NCBI GenBank assembly: GCA_030268105.1
Contig: BSDZ01000037.1
Coordinates: forward strand, 62,001 to 126,000
DNA from: Volvox africanus
Taxonomy: Eukaryota; Chlorophyta; Chlorophyceae; Chlamydomonadales; Volvocaceae
Reading direction: 5' to 3'
DNA: 64,000 nucleotides
Part shown: piece after piece, positions 30,454 to 43,998 of the stretch
Layout of the letters: every line of letters starts with the position of its first letter
Position numbering within the stretch: the first letter of the stretch is position 1
Made by a program: the position numbers and the translations under genes
The notes under the pieces: generated by a model
Told to the model about the DNA's origin: nothing
Seen by the model: only the letters and a program-made list of their open reading frames with translations
The model's database searches: none

Positions 30454-30993
30454 TTACTTTATCATTCGCATAAGGATATTATTATCTTTGCGCACAAAAT
30501 GATGGTATAACCCAGCACTTATATGTAACCCTATTAAAGCTGCAAATAAGAAGGCCGTAACTTCATGTAAACTATTAAAAAAGCTAGCTAGAACTATATC
30601 CTTTACCAGAGGTGGTATTACAAATAAATTGAAAACGTTTGTCTCATGCCCTCCAAAACGCGACATTAAAATTCCACTAACCGGCATTAAAAACATGAAT
30701 ATATAGAGGAGATAATGGGTAATCTTAGAAGCTAACTTTTGCCATAATGGTAAATCAGCTGGTAATCCTAACTTTACATTAATAAAACGCCATAAAAGTC
30801 TTAACAATACAAAAAATAAAAGAACCACCCCTATTGCTTTATGCATAGCATATAGCTGCCACTTATCAGCCGATGGTAGCATCAATACCATGATAAAGCC
30901 AATAACCAGTAACCCTATTATGGCAATACCAATAAGCCAATGGAAAAATTTAGCAATTAATCCGTATGAGGATAAGGTATTTTTGAGCATCAC
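30454..30993 (-). CDS. cybB: Cytochrome b561 (U2)
   Basis: Intact, 179 residues, identical in protein to U1. Confidence 0.9.
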   Translation of the reverse strand: MMLKNTLSSYGLIAKFFHWLIGIAIIGLLVIGFIMVLMLPSADKWQLYAMHKAIGVVLLFFVLLRLLWRFINVKLGLPADLPLWQKLASKITHYLLYIFMFLMPVSGILMSRFGGHETNVFNLFVIPPLVKDIVLASFFNSLHEVTAFLFAALIGLHISAGLYHHFVRKDNNILMRMIK

Positions 30994-31810
30994 ACCTCCA
31001 AATAATAAGATTATTAATCAGAGCTTATTTTTCTAATATACGCAATAGATTTTAGTTTATAACATATACTTTCAAATATAGGGCGTTACTACAAAGTGGT
31101 TTTTGTGGATGCATTATGCCTGTTAATCCAAAAAGCCCCCCTGTAAGAGAATCATTACCGGTGCCATCAATTGTTGCACTTCTTTCAAGGGATGGGCTAA
31201 AAGCATGCATTTAAGCAGATGCAGCGGCGAGGAAAAGGCCTTGGCTTTAAAAAAGGAGAAAAATTTATGCCATGAAGTAGGTACTTACTGTCATGAAAAA
31301 ATAGCACGGGGGTAAAAATCAATTTTGGAAAAAGCATTTTTATGATCAAATGATTGCTAATTTTGCTAAGGATCATCTATTTCTAACTCTCCTCCTGCAG
31401 ATATGGCAGTAATTTTTTCAAAAGCGTTTTTATCGAGGGGGACTTAGCAAAATCTGGTAGGTCTATTCCATTAGACTCATTTTTTGTGTTTTAAATGGAA
31501 AATATACATTCCGCTTGCAATAAACTCACTAAGCCAGCTAATGTTGACCTGGGAGACCATATGCACGCTAAGGGATTACAACAGAGAAATTTTGAACTAA
31601 AAAACCCACCGCCAAGAAGTCGGTAAAAAAATAGTTAATGGCTTTATCTACATATAGAAATATAGTAATTGAAGTTGTAGATTTATTCACCTTAATTTAC
31701 TATATTTTTATAAAGGAAATTTTCTGAATTTATAAGTTACTTATGTAACTAAAAAATAAAAGTCTGGAAGAAGGAAGAATCTCTAAAAGCATTACTCATT
31801 TAGAAAAAAT

Positions 31811-32323
31811 CTACTTTACTTCTGTGGTAACAGATAAAGGGGTCCTACCTTCAATTTTAACTTCTATCTCGAACTTGTCCCCTACGTTTAAAGCCCTCTT
31901 TAAATCAAAAAGCATAATATGAGTAGCTCCTGGCATAAGTTCTATAGCAGTTTTAGCTGATACTACTATTTTGTCGATAGATGTCATCCTGCTAACCCCT
32001 TTTTCATCTACAAAACTTTTGTGGAGCTCGACATTATTAGCAATGGTTGAAGCTGAAGCACCAATTATAACAATATCTTTATCAGTAGTATTACTAATTT
32101 TCATATAGGCTGCTGAATTGTTATTTGGCGACATAGATTTTCTTGCCCACGCATCAGTAATTGCAATTTCTTTAACCTCGTTTGGTGTAGAAGGAGATGA
32201 TGACGCAGTTACGCCCGGATTCCCTACATTAGCATTGGCAGTACTTTGCGCACTTGCTTCAGCATTAAAAATAGAAGAAATAATAACAGAAAACGCGCTG
32301 CTTGTAAGAATATTCTTTTTCAT
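31811..32323 (-). CDS. PCuAC copper chaperone (U2)
   Basis: Intact, identical in protein to U1. Confidence 0.92.
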   Translation of the reverse strand: MKKNILTSSAFSVIISSIFNAEASAQSTANANVGNPGVTASSSPSTPNEVKEIAITDAWARKSMSPNNNSAAYMKISNTTDKDIVIIGASASTIANNVELHKSFVDEKGVSRMTSIDKIVVSAKTAIELMPGATHIMLFDLKRALNVGDKFEIEVKIEGRTPLSVTTEVK

Positions 32324-32481
32324 ATAAGCCCTTTGTTATATATCGTTGAATTGTGATTTGAACTCACTAAAACAGGTTTTACATAGCGCATCTTAAATAT
32401 CAAGAATTCTTTGGCAATTCATATTATTTGCTTTTTTATATGTGCGTTTTTGATAAAGAAAAATCAATATAGCTATAAAAT

Positions 32482-33330
32482 TCAAGCAAGCTTAAATTCG
32501 ATGACCCGATTATGCCCTGACAAATCTTTGGAAATGACGATTCCGGTAAATGGGTACTCTTTTAAGATATTAATTAAGGCTTCAGATTGATTAAAACCGA
32601 TTTCTAAAAATACTTTATTTTCAGTTTTTAAAAATTTATTTAATCCAGAAATTATCTTTTTATAATTAATTAAACCATTCTCCTTGGCGAAAAGCGCCAT
32701 TTCTGGTTCATATAATATAGTTTCCTGTGCCATATATATTTTATTATCTGGAGAAATGTAGGGTGGATTGCTGATAATAAAATCAAACTACTTACCTAGT
32801 AAATTTGAATACCAATCACTTTTTATAAACTGAATTTGGGCAATAGTACCATGCAATTTAGCGTTTTCAGCAGCTAGCATAAGCGCTTCATCTGATATAT
32901 CAGTAGCAATGATTTTAGCTTGGGGAATAAGAGCTGCAAGCGTAACAGCTATTGCTCCGCTACCTGTCCCAAGATCGAATATTGTAACTTCTTTATCGGT
33001 AAAGTTTTTTTGATATTCTAAAACCACCCTATCAATAATCAGTTCTGTTTCCGGTCTTGGAATCAAAACGTGTTTATTTACTATAAAATCTCTACCATAA
33101 AATTCTTTCTTCCCTACTATATAAGCTATAGGTTCTAGTAATTTCCGGCGTTTTATATACTCATAAAAAGCTGACTCTTCTTCTTGAGAGATCGCTTCGT
33201 TATACCTGATTAACAAATCTTCCTGAGTTGTTTTTAATATGGTGGATAATAAAATCCTTGATTCTAATTGCTTCGACGTAAAACTTTCAAGTTCCAGGGC
33301 ACCCCAGGCTAAAGCTTCTCTTACTAACAT
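32482..33330 (-). pseudogene. prmC: PrmC, interrupted (U2)
   Basis: Same TAG and NSPY as in U0 and U1. Confidence 0.88.
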
Positions 33331-33490
33331 AATTATTTTTAACCACCTTTTTGTATTTATAATACTTTATTCATCTTTAAATGGGGTATAAAATCCTCCT
33401 CAAGATAATCTCCTTCAGCTTCATAGCCATTTTTTAAGTAAAACTTTACTGCTGTAACACGTGCATGGCAGTAAAGGTTTTTAAAACCAT

Positions 33491-34570
33491 CAGGACTTCC
33501 GCAACAGAGATATTAATGTTAATTTAGTTAGTAGTTTAAGAAAATTAGTTATAAAATGAAATGATTACAAGAATAGAATACTGTCAGTATTTATTATCAA
33601 GCCAGACAAATTACACGATTACAAATTTTGCCAATCACGTAGAAGGTTTAAGCGATGATGAGGTAAGAAGATATTTAGTAAATGCTAAATTATCACCAAG
33701 GTTGATATGGGAGCATGCTAAAGGTGAGATTATCTTTAGTCCTAACGGTAAACTGCTATTTGACGATAGTGTATTGGATAAAAGCTATTCAAATAATATT
33801 GAGGAAGTAAGGTATCAATACAGTGGTAATGCCAAGGGAGTCATAAAAGGTATAGGAGTTGTAAGATGTGTTTATGTTAATCCTGAAGAGAATAAGTTCT
33901 GGGTAGTAGATTATAGAATATTCAACCCCGATAAAGATGGTTTAACTAAAATCGAGCATGTTAAAAAATGCTGCGTAATGCTTATCACAGTAAAAAGGTT
34001 GCATTTAGCACAGTACTTATGGACAGTTGGTACGCAACGATCTCAATTCTACTTCAAATAGAATCTATCTGTAAATACTATTATTGTCCCATAAAGAGCA
34101 ATCGATTAGTAGATGATTGTAAGGGAGTTAGGAACTACTGTAGAGTTGATTCTTTAGATTGGAGTACTGATGATATTAGCAATGGGAAGGTTATAAAGAT
34201 TCATAAATTTCCTAAGGATCATAAAGTGAAATTATTCAGGGTAACTGTTTCTACTCACAGAACTGACTATGTCATAACAAATGACATGGATCAAGATTCG
34301 CTTGAAGCTGTACAAGAAGAGTATGGGTTCAGGTGGAAAATTGAGGAATTTCATCGTGAAGTCAAACAAGTTACGGGTATCGAAAAATGCCAATGTAGAA
34401 TAGGAAGGATACAGAGAAATCATATAGCCTGCGCTATCATGGTCTGGAATTGTCTAAAAAAAGTTGCAAATGCTGCTTCTACTACTGTTTATCAAGTGAA
34501 AAGCGGGTTATTGCGAAATTATTTGATACGGGAATTGAGGAGCCCTAATTTGCCTTTTGCGTAAGTCCTG
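33491..34570 (+). mobile_element. IS4-like element, full length, frameshifted (U3)
   Basis: 1080 bp with ACCAT on both sides. One substitution gives DSLEAV where U1, U2, U4 and U5 read DSLKAV, as in the intact copy at 4850. Confidence 0.95.
33561..34564 (+). pseudogene. Transposase, one-base frameshift (U3)
   Basis: Pieces 33561-34061 and 33968-34564, same missing G as U2. Confidence 0.9.
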
Positions 34571-34870
34571 ACCATTCTTCTTTGCTACATCTTAACAAAA
34601 GATCATCATTCTTGAACCAATTCCCTTATTGGTCAAATTTTCTTTGACTACAACGCGCTGCATTTTACAGATTTGGCCTTTCGGTACTTATACAGCAGTA
34701 GCAATTAATTCTAAACCATTAAGGCCAATAACTTGAATATGCTGTTTTTCTGCTAATAATTCAGATTCAGAAAAACTCAAACCTAAAGGTTTACGCAAAA
34801 TGCGTTCCCTTTAAGCAATTGCCTTTTTATATTCAGAACTGCCATATTCTATAATTTTAAAGTTAATCTC

Positions 34871-35212
34871 TTAAAGCATAATAAATTTACCTAATAAAAC
34901 AGTTTTTATCAGTTTAATAATAATCGTAACAGCATGGTAAATGGTTCTAATAATCAACTTTGAAAAATACAATCCTTCGGCAGGAGCAGTAGGAGCTCCC
35001 TTTGATCTATCTTTCTGCTCCAGTATTTCTTTTATTTTTTCCGGTGGCCAAATACCCTTTCCTACCTGCAGCAGATTACCGATTATATTCCGTACCATAT
35101 GGTGAAGAAATGAAATATCAGAAACATAAATTTCTATATTCTCCCCCTTTCGGATAATTTCTATATTTGAAATGGTTTTTATAGGGGAACTAGACTGACA
35201 CACTTTTAGCAA
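34871..35212 (-). pseudogene. truA: TruA 3' part (U3)
   Basis: Same as U1. Confidence 0.85.
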
Positions 35213-35431
35213 CTACCGGTTCGGCTATAATTGCATTCTTTGAAATCGTATAAGAACGAGCTTTCTTTTCTTTAAAAGGATTGCTTTTACCAGTGGAAAA
35301 TAAAGGTAATTTTGCTGCTTCCACTTCAAGTTTTGGGGTTAAATCGACAAGATTTTTACTTTTGTACTCCCTATGTTATCACAGCTTGCTAAATAAAAAA
35401 TAGTTAGCAAGAATGCAAAGATTTTATTCAT
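35190..35431 (-). pseudogene. bamB: BamB-like lipoprotein fragment, frameshifted (U3)
   Basis: One T is missing from the T run near 35353 (five instead of six), so the frame breaks about 25 codons after the start. This is the only copy with this lesion. Confidence 0.6.
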
Positions 35432-35460
35432 AATATATACCTAATATAGATTTATTAATT

Positions 35461-35666
35461 TTATGCCTTAATAGAAATTTCAGCAATAATAGCTTTTGCT
35501 TGTTCCTTTATGATTGCTGAAGCTCGTGGTAGCTTAAGGGTTTCAATTGCATACTGCTTTGCTAAGTCCAATTGGTTATTTTTTCAATAAAACAACGATT
35601 TTAACAGAGTAGCTGTTGCGTAAAAAACCTGCGAATCTTTAGTAAAATATTGTAAATATTCTCTTA
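35461..35666 (-). pseudogene. YfgM-like 3' end (U3)
   Basis: Reads YFTKDSQ, so the first stop of U1 and U2 is absent here. The second stop (after LFY) remains. Confidence 0.5.
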
Positions 35667-36599
35667 CTTTATTTTCCTGTTCATTGCATCTTCATCTCTT
35701 CGTGGTCCTATTCCCTGTTCTTTAGCAGCTTCTAATTCAGTAAGTTTATTTTGATAATAAGTCTCAAGCAAAGCCGGCATTTCCTGCGGAGCAATGTCTC
35801 TCCTGTTAAAATGCTCTTCTAGAACCTGCATATTACGCTTTATATTTTGTTCTGCTTCCTCACTTATGGTATCATAATGTTTTTCCCGCGCTATGAACTG
35901 GTCCTCTCCGAGTATCTTTGTTTTAAGCCGTTCTGCCTTATCAATCATACTAACCATTTCTGAGTCTTTCGCATATTCCCTCATGTATTTCTCACCCTTA
36001 AGTACAGGATTTGGATTATCCTTGTCAGCTTTGGTTAGCTCCTGATAAACTTTATGTTGTATTTCTTGCTGGGCTAGTGCTCTATACGCCTCTAAGTTTG
36101 AATCGCCGCCAACTTTAGCCCTAGCAATAAATTCTGGCGATATTACACTTTCTCCTTTAAGTTTGCTTAAACTATCTATTTTCATTGCTACCGGTTGATA
36201 CTCTTGTTCTCTTGCCCTATCTGCCAGTATTTCATTATACGTCTGCAAGCGGTAATTTTCAGCGTCTTTATTCATATCAATATTATTCCATGCTCCGCCG
36301 GCAAAAGTATTACCGATAGCTTTAAGAGTTTCATTATCGCTTTCACCCACAACTTTTCTATACGCCTCATGTTTTAAATTCTCATATCCAACATATAATT
36401 CTTCCCCAAGCTGTTTCTGCTTTTCTTTTTCAAGATTCTGTTTAATTTTAACTTTATGTTGCAGCTCTTTTAGTGACCTAAAGGTAGAATTATGTTTACC
36501 AAGAAGCCCTACCCCTCTTTCTGATAATGCCTGATAGGCATCAACATAAGCTTCTGCATATTTCCTTGAATAATCAGCATCATCTGCCAGCTCCCGCCA
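35664..36599 (-). pseudogene. 3' part of helical, possibly TraA-type gene (U3)
   Basis: Open throughout, same protein as U2. Confidence 0.5.
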
Positions 36600-36600
36600 G

Positions 36601-39600
36601 GATTAAAAAACAAGGCGCAGCAAGAAAGCTTGAAATTGAAAAAGATGCTGACGTAGCTACAGCCCCTAAGTTTACTAAAGAAGTTGTTGTCCGCAGTAAA
36701 GAAAAACTTTCAACGAAAGAAAAATTTCAAACTAAAGAAGGAATTGATTCAGAAACTGTAACCGGACAACAATTATGGTCTAAATTAGTTGAATATACCC
36801 AATCAGGTAGTACAGGTACATCTACTAACCCGCAAGGATTATCGATTCCGGAAATTTCATTGTACGAAACATCGTTAGAAAAAAATGCGGTACGACAATT
36901 TCCTAGCCAACGAATAGTTTATTTAGAAAAGAAGCCGTCAGGTATATACGCACCTACTAGTGCAGACGGTTATGACACCCTACGAGGGGTACCTGAATAT
37001 AATAAGGTACTTAAACAAAGGAAACCTTTAGATGCTCAACACCGGGTTATAATAGACAGGGAACTGCTAATACTTAAACAACTCGGAGAGTTACAAGTAA
37101 TCCTAGGCCGTTTTACTGCTTTAAAAAACCATCCTAATGTAAGTCAGACTGTAGAAAGGTCTAGCATGTTTAGTATGCTGACCGACGTAACAACGGACGG
37201 ATCGCTATATGATAAGGCTAAGGATAGCGCAAGTAAAGGCGTTGATCTGGTTTTTTCCGATTTTTTCTCAATAATTGACTTTTTTTATAACCCCGGATTT
37301 GACAAAGAAAGCGGGCTTGATCAACTGCTTGATAATATTAAGTCTAAATCAGGCAAGCTTTGGCTTGCACATCTGGGAACGGAAAAGCTCCTTAGTGAGC
37401 TTAATAACTTCATGCGATCATTATCAATAATTGAACCGGATGGGATGCTCAAATGGAAACAGCCTGAGGAGATTAAAGAAATAATAAGAACCCAATTTGA
37501 TAAAATTCCTGCGAGTTTATTTGTACCGATATTACCGTTAGAGCCGGTAGTGCGGCTTTGTTAAGTGTAATGCCGAACTATTGAGACGTAGACTATCAGA
37601 CATAAGGAAGCCTGACGTAATTACGAGAAAGTAGAGTTACATATTATCTGATAGTAAGGAGTCCAAATAGTTCGTTCTAGAGTCGGCACATATACTTGTG
37701 CGTATAGCACTACAAACAGTACGAACGCGGGTCGATAGCTTACCGCCGAGTACAGCTACAACAGCGGGATTGTTGCTAGTATGGATCGCTATATCCAACT
37801 GATATACCATTTTATAACACGAACAACCCCGATGTTATCCCGGTTATTATGTCTTATATTGAGGATTACTTATCATCGGATCCGGAATTTATACCAACTT
37901 TCAAGAATAAAATTGAGGTAGAAATATCCTCGTTTCTAGCGAGTTACAAGTTATCGGAAAACAACTAAGACCAATTGAAGAAGCGGTAGAATTAGCGGAA
38001 CATATCAAACAATCAAGTAATCAAGAGCAAAATGTTTTAGAACAACGTGATAGGTATTCACTTGGGGATAAGGATATTGAAGGTATTGTGGTTGATTCGA
38101 GATTAGATTTCATTAAGGATAAAATTCAAGCTCTTGAAAGTGTAAATTTGCTAGGGCTCAATCCACTTTCTCCAAATATTATACAGATTTTATACAAAAC
38201 CCGGATTACGCAACTTGAAGATGATTGTAGCAGAAAAGAATCTTTTGCCGGTATAGTAAAAGAAGAAATAAAGGAAGTTCAAGCACTGATAAAGGTTTTA
38301 AGCGGAGGTAGTGGAGAAAACACTGCGCAACGGCAACATGATAAATTAAGAGATATTATAAAAGCAAAACAAGAGAGTATTGCAGAGCTTAACCAAAAGC
38401 TTTTAGAGAGTAAATCCCAAAGCACCGGAGAAAGAGCAGAGGTGCCTATTCAGGGACAATCTGCTGAAATATGGCTTGCTCAAGGAGATAGAGTCAGCAG
38501 AATCAGAGTTGTTGCAATATCAAGAATTGCAACAACAAACTAATCCTTATGAAAGTTTATGCGAGAAGATAAAAGAATTAGAACAAGAGCTTAGTGAATT
38601 AGATAAATCAAAAGCCGAATTAGAAATTTATCGAGTAGAATTAGGACAACAGTTACGAAATTTTTATTTACTAAAATCTGACGAACAACAAAAAATATCT
38701 AGTTTAATTCAACAGGCATATAAATCAAGAAGCGATATATTGCAAGCAATTCCTACCTCTGATACCGCAAGAGTTAATGAAGGAGTAAAGAAGTATAGTG
38801 AGATAATTAATTTGCGTAAGGAATTTCAAAGGAAATTTAACTCGGAAATGACAAAAGATTTTAGTAAGCTTAAAGCTTTGTTGAGCCCAAGCTCTTTAGA
38901 TAAAACAGCTGATGCGTTAGAAAGTTATGAGAAGTTTAAAGATTTAGCATCAACGATCAGGGCCTATCCGCCACAAGTAAAAAAAGCATTAAAAGAAACA
39001 TTAAAACAACCAAATCAAGATCCTAAACTGGTATTAGAAGCTTTACGGGCTAAAATATCCAAAATTACCGATAAAAAAGTAAAAACTTTTAATAATCCGG
39101 ACTAGCTGAAGGAATGTATAAAAACTTATACAAAATACAAGACTTTAGAAAAAGAAATAATGGAATTCTCAACACCATACAAAAATAGTTATAAACAAGA
39201 TACGTTATTCGGTAAACTGAAGATTTTATTTAATACGGTGGCCTTGCGTAATGACTTAGGAGGGGAAGAATCGTTCCCTTTATGGAAACTGCGTCAGGAA
39301 AAAGGACAGTTAATTAATAAAAGGCTCGAGCTAGAATCTATGCTTCCTGATTTACTTCAGGCGCTTATCGAGCTTAGTAACAGCCCTGAAGAGTGGTTTG
39401 AGGCAATAAAAGTTTTTTCTGAGGAATACAACGAAAAAGTTAAAAAGCTCTCTCAAAAAGTTCCTGAATTAATTGAAGCCGTCATTGGTTTACAATTTAA
39501 CACAATAGATGATATGGGTGGCAAAGACAAACGGGGGAGAGATTACCTTTTGGAAACCATTCTTAAGGGGATAACAATTTCAGCTAAAGGTCAGCAAGTG

Positions 39601-40802
39601 CTGCCCAACACTAAGATTGAATGTAAGCATATTGTACAAATGCTCCACATGGAGGGGATTCCCAAAAAGCAGCTGATTGAGGCTATACAAGCTTACCACG
39701 AACTTAGCAGAGGTGAATTTGATAAATTAGATAGTGAAATATATACTCTACAGGAGCGGATTGAACAAAAAGAACGGGAGCTTTATCAGTCAATGCTTTC
39801 TGATTATGAAATACAACAGGGAAAAATCCTTGCTCTACGCCACCAAACGCTAGATGATCTGAACCAAGTTATCAGTGAATTTAAAAAAAACCTCTCTTTA
39901 CCGGAAAAGGGTAAAGCTAAGTTAGGGGATCGCCAATCCTTATGGCCGGCTACTCTAGAGAAAATATTCCAATTATTGCTTTCATGGGAAGATGCTCTAA
40001 CTCAACAAGAAAATCAAGCTCTAACCAAATGGGGGAGAGCTCCGTTACAATGCGCAGAAAAAACTTCAGTTCCATGGAGTAAATATTTAAAAGATAATAA
40101 ATTAGCACCGGTGATAGGACAAGAATGGCTGGCTCTAGAAGCATTAAATAGGATTTTAGCCGATTGGGAAAAACTTTAGGATAATGGAAAACGGCTCTGG
40201 AGCAACAGCAAGGAATATCCTTAACCGGAGAGGAAAAGGCATTTTTACAGATTGCGATGCAGCTGCTCAGAAAAATAGATGATGCTTTGATTAGCGGTTC
40301 AACTAATGAGACACTGGCTGATTTAAGAGAAGAAAGAAGGGCTTTAGAAAGAGAAAAAGCGCAGATTGCTATGGATTCTGATAAATTGAGCTTTTATCAT
40401 AAACTTTATCAAGCTCGAATTACGGTAGAGCTAGTGCAGATTTGAAATACAGACGGTGAATTAATAAGGTCTTTAACAAAGTTGAAAGAGGCGGCAGATA
40501 TTAAGGATAAACAAGCTATTACGAAATTGTTAACGGTGATACCTAAAGTTAGTAGCTTTGCATTAGAATTAACCGGTTCAGGAAAACCATTAGAAAAAGA
40601 ATTAGAACAAATATTTATACTTAATAAATATTATAACTTTGATCCTGAAACCGGAAATATTAAAGGAGATGACGATACGATACCGAACATATTAAGAGAT
40701 ATAGAATTGCTTATCGGATCATTCTTGGATATGGAAGATTCATATCAAAAGGCTGACAGCAAAACGGTAGAAATAATAAAATACAGGCTTTATAAATTTT
40801 AG
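36601..40802 (+). pseudogene. Long helical coding region, degraded (U3)
   Basis: Same lesions and residues as U2, including the TAG stop near 39103. Confidence 0.7.
37579..37824. repeat. 246-bp structured insertion (U3)
   Basis: Sequence as in U2. Confidence 0.75.
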
Positions 40803-40803
40803 A

Positions 40804-41247
40804 AGCCAGGAGTTAAATGAGCAGTTTATTGCGAGGGTAAAAGAAAGGGTTTTAAGGCCGGTAGCAGTAGCGGGAATAAAGAATGCAGATAAGAGCCGAA
40901 GCTGGACATATGATCCAACTTACGTGCAACTTGAGGATATCAGGGATAATAAGGGAAGGATTCTAATAGCAGCTGGAACAACTATTAACCCGCTTGACAA
41001 GTTACAATGGGGCAAGAAAGTAATTCTGATTGATGGTGATAATAGCGGGCAGATCAGCTGGGCGAAATCGCAGGATGGAATAATTACCCTGGTTCGGGGA
41101 GCCCCGCATATAGCTGCCAAGGCACTCAACCGCCGAGTTTATTTTGATCAGGGCGGGTATTTATGTAAAAGGTCCAGGATTGAAGCAGTACCTGCCATTA
41201 TTGAGCAGGATGGCCGCCTCTTGTGCATAACGGAGGAGGCAATCTGA
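40804..41247 (+). pseudogene. traW: TraW 3' part (U3)
   Basis: As in U1. A silent GAT for GAC in LIDGD is shared with U4 and U5 but not with U1 and U2. Confidence 0.85.
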
Positions 41248-41927
41248 TGACTAGAAAACTGAAAGTTCCTGAATTATACTGTGTTATCGTTCTGACCTAC
41301 TGTAGCATGATTGATAATTCGTGGGCAAAGGACGGTTGCGTTGGAAGGCCTGTAAATCCGGTAACTGATGTCTGCTGGTCGTGTCTGCTTCCAATCAAGA
41401 TCGCCGGAGTTAATATCACCGGAGGGGATATTGATACCCCTACCTCAAAATCCATATTATGTGCCTGCCCAAGACCAGGGATCCGGTAACTGATGTCTGC
41501 TGGTCGTGTCTGCTTCCAATCAAGATCGCCGGAGTTAATATCACCCGAGGGGATATTGATACCCCTACCTCAAAATCCATATTATGTGCCTGCCCAAGAC
41601 CAGGGATCCGGTAACTGATGTCTGCTGGTCGTGTCTGCTTCCAATCAAGATCGCCGGAGTTAATATCACCCGAGGGGATATTGATACCCCTACCTCAAAA
41701 TCCATATTATGTGCCTGCCCAAGACCAGGGATCCGGTAACTGATGTCTGCTGGTCGTGTCTGCTTCCAATCAAGATCGCCGGAGTTAATATCACCCGAGG
41801 GGATATTGATACCCCTACCTCAAAATCCATATTATGTGCCTGCCCAAGACCAGGGATTCCTGTACCGGTGCCGGGAATTCCGATTGCCTTCTGGGAGCCG
41901 GCAAGGTTAGTTGACGTAACCAAATCA
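41247..41927 (+). pseudogene. traU: TraU 5' part with four 125-bp repeats (U3)
   Basis: The native start still gives only about 80 residues. An ATG inside the third repeat (41709) opens a 94-residue frame that carries CWSC, CACP and IAFWEPARLVDVTKS, then runs into non-TraU sequence. Confidence 0.85.
41358..41857. repeat. 125-bp tandem repeat, four copies (U3)
   Basis: Copies start at 41358, 41483, 41608 and 41733. Only the first has the CCGGAGGGG variant. Confidence 0.97.
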
Positions 41928-41973
41928 AGTTTTATTTTAAAAATTCAACTGGAATTAAACTACTTTTTTATTG

Positions 41974-42510
41974 TTACTTTATCATTCGCATAAGGATATT
42001 ATCTTTGCGCACAAAATGATGGTATAACCCAGCACTTATATGTAACCCTATTAAAGCTGCAAATAAGAAGGCCGTAACTTCATGTAAACTATTAAAAAAG
42101 CTAGCTAGAACTATATCCTTTACCAGAGGTGGTATTACAAATAAATTGAAAACGTTTGTCTCATGCCCTCCAAAACGCGACATTAAAATTCCACTAACCG
42201 GCATTAAAAACATGAATATATAGAGGAGATGATGGGTAATCTTAGAAGCTAACTTTTGCCATAATGGTAAATCAGCTGGTAATCCTAACTTTACATTAAT
42301 AAAACGCCATAAAAGTCTTAACAATACAAAAAATAAAACAACCACCCCTATTGCTTTATGCATAGCATATAGCTGCCACTTATCAGCCGATGGTAGCATC
42401 AATACCATGATAAAGCCAATAACCAGTAACCCTATTATGGCAATACCAATAAGCCAATGGAAAAATTTAGCAATTAATCCGTATGAGGATAAGGTATTTT
42501 TGAGCATCAC
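41974..42510 (-). CDS. cybB: Cytochrome b561, one codon shorter (U3)
   Basis: Intact, 178 residues. A 3-bp in-frame loss removes one of two asparagines in RKDNNIL. ITHHLL here replaces ITHYLL of U0-U2. Heme histidines are kept. Confidence 0.9.
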   Translation of the reverse strand: MMLKNTLSSYGLIAKFFHWLIGIAIIGLLVIGFIMVLMLPSADKWQLYAMHKAIGVVVLFFVLLRLLWRFINVKLGLPADLPLWQKLASKITHHLLYIFMFLMPVSGILMSRFGGHETNVFNLFVIPPLVKDIVLASFFNSLHEVTAFLFAALIGLHISAGLYHHFVRKDNILMRMIK

Positions 42511-43327
42511 ACCTCCAAATAATAAGATTATTAATCAGAGCTTATTTTTCTAATATACGCAATAGATTTTAGTTTATAACATATACTTTCAAATATAGGG
42601 CGTTACTACAAAGTGGTTTTTGTGGATGCATTATGCCTGTTAATCCAAAAAGCCCCCCTGTAAGAGAATCATTACCGGTGCCATCAATTGTTGCACTTCT
42701 TTCAAGGGATGGGCTAAAAGCATGCATTTAAGCAGATGCAGCGGCGAGGAAAAGGCCTTGGCTTTAAAAAAGGAGAAAAATTTATGCCATGAAGTAGGTA
42801 CTTACTGTCATGAAAAAATAGCACGGGGGTAAAAATCAATTTTGGAAAAAGCATTTTTATGATCAAATGATTGCTAATTTTGCTAAGGATCATCTATTTC
42901 TAACTCTCCTCCTGCAGATATGGCAGTAATTTTTTCAAAAGCGTTTTTATCGAGGGGGACTTAGCAAAATCTGGTAGGTCTATTCCATTAGACTCATTTT
43001 TTGTGTTTTAAATGGAAAATATACATTCCGCTTGCAATAAACTCACTAAGCCAGCTAATGTTGACCTGGGAGACCATATGCACGCTAAGGGATTACAACA
43101 GAGAAATTTTGAACTAAAAAACCCACCGCCAAGAAGTCGGTAAAAAAATAGTTAATGGCTTTATCTACATATAGAAATATAGTAATTGAAGTTGTAGATT
43201 TATTCACCTTAATTTACTATATTTTTATAAAGGAAATTTTCTGAATTTATAAGTTACTTATGTAACTAAAAAATAAAAGTCTGGAAGAAGGAAGAATCTC
43301 TAAAAGCATTACTCATTTAGAAAAAAT

Positions 43328-43840
43328 CTACTTTACTTCTGTGGTAACAGATAAAGGGGTCCTACCTTCAATTTTAACTTCTATCTCGAACTTGTCCCCT
43401 ACGTTTAAAGCCCTCTTTAAATCAAAAAGCATAATATGAGTAGCTCCTGGCATAAGTTCTATAGCAGTTTTAGCTGATACTACTATTTTGTCGATAGATG
43501 TCATCCTGCTAACCCCTTTTTCATCTACAAAACTTTTGTGGAGCTCGACATTATTAGCAATGGTTGAAGCTGAAGCACCAATTATAACAATATCTTTATC
43601 AGTAGTATTACTAATTTTCATATAGGCTGCTGAATTGTTATTTGGCGACATAGATTTTCTTGCCCACGCATCAGTAATTGCAATTTCTTTAACCTCGTTT
43701 GGTGTAGAAGGAGATGATGACGCAGTTACGCCCGGATTCCCTACATTAGCATTGGCAGTACTTTGCGCACTTGCTTCAGCATTAAAAATAGAAGAAATAA
43801 TAACAGAAAACGCGCTGCTTGTAAGAATATTCTTTTTCAT
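43328..43840 (-). CDS. PCuAC copper chaperone (U3)
   Basis: Intact, identical in protein to U1. Confidence 0.92.
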   Translation of the reverse strand: MKKNILTSSAFSVIISSIFNAEASAQSTANANVGNPGVTASSSPSTPNEVKEIAITDAWARKSMSPNNNSAAYMKISNTTDKDIVIIGASASTIANNVELHKSFVDEKGVSRMTSIDKIVVSAKTAIELMPGATHIMLFDLKRALNVGDKFEIEVKIEGRTPLSVTTEVK

Positions 43841-43998
43841 ATAAGCCCTTTGTTATATATCGTTGAATTGTGATTTGAACTCACTAAAACAGGTTTTACA
43901 TAGCGCATCTTAAATATCAAGAATTCTTTGGCATTTCATATTATTTGCTTTTTTATATGTGCGTTTTTGATAAAGAAAAATCAATATAGCTATAAAAT

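Larger units (their letters stand above)
22220..33490. repeat. Tandem unit U2 (11,271 bp)
   Basis: First unit with a full-length IS. It carries the 246-bp insertion and two 125-bp repeats, and is nearly identical to U1 over the shared part. Confidence 0.97.
33357..34879 (-). pseudogene. GNAT acetyltransferase split by the IS (U2/U3 border)
   Basis: As at the U1/U2 border, with one more TAA stop near 34592, where GAA has become TAA in IFCED. Confidence 0.8.
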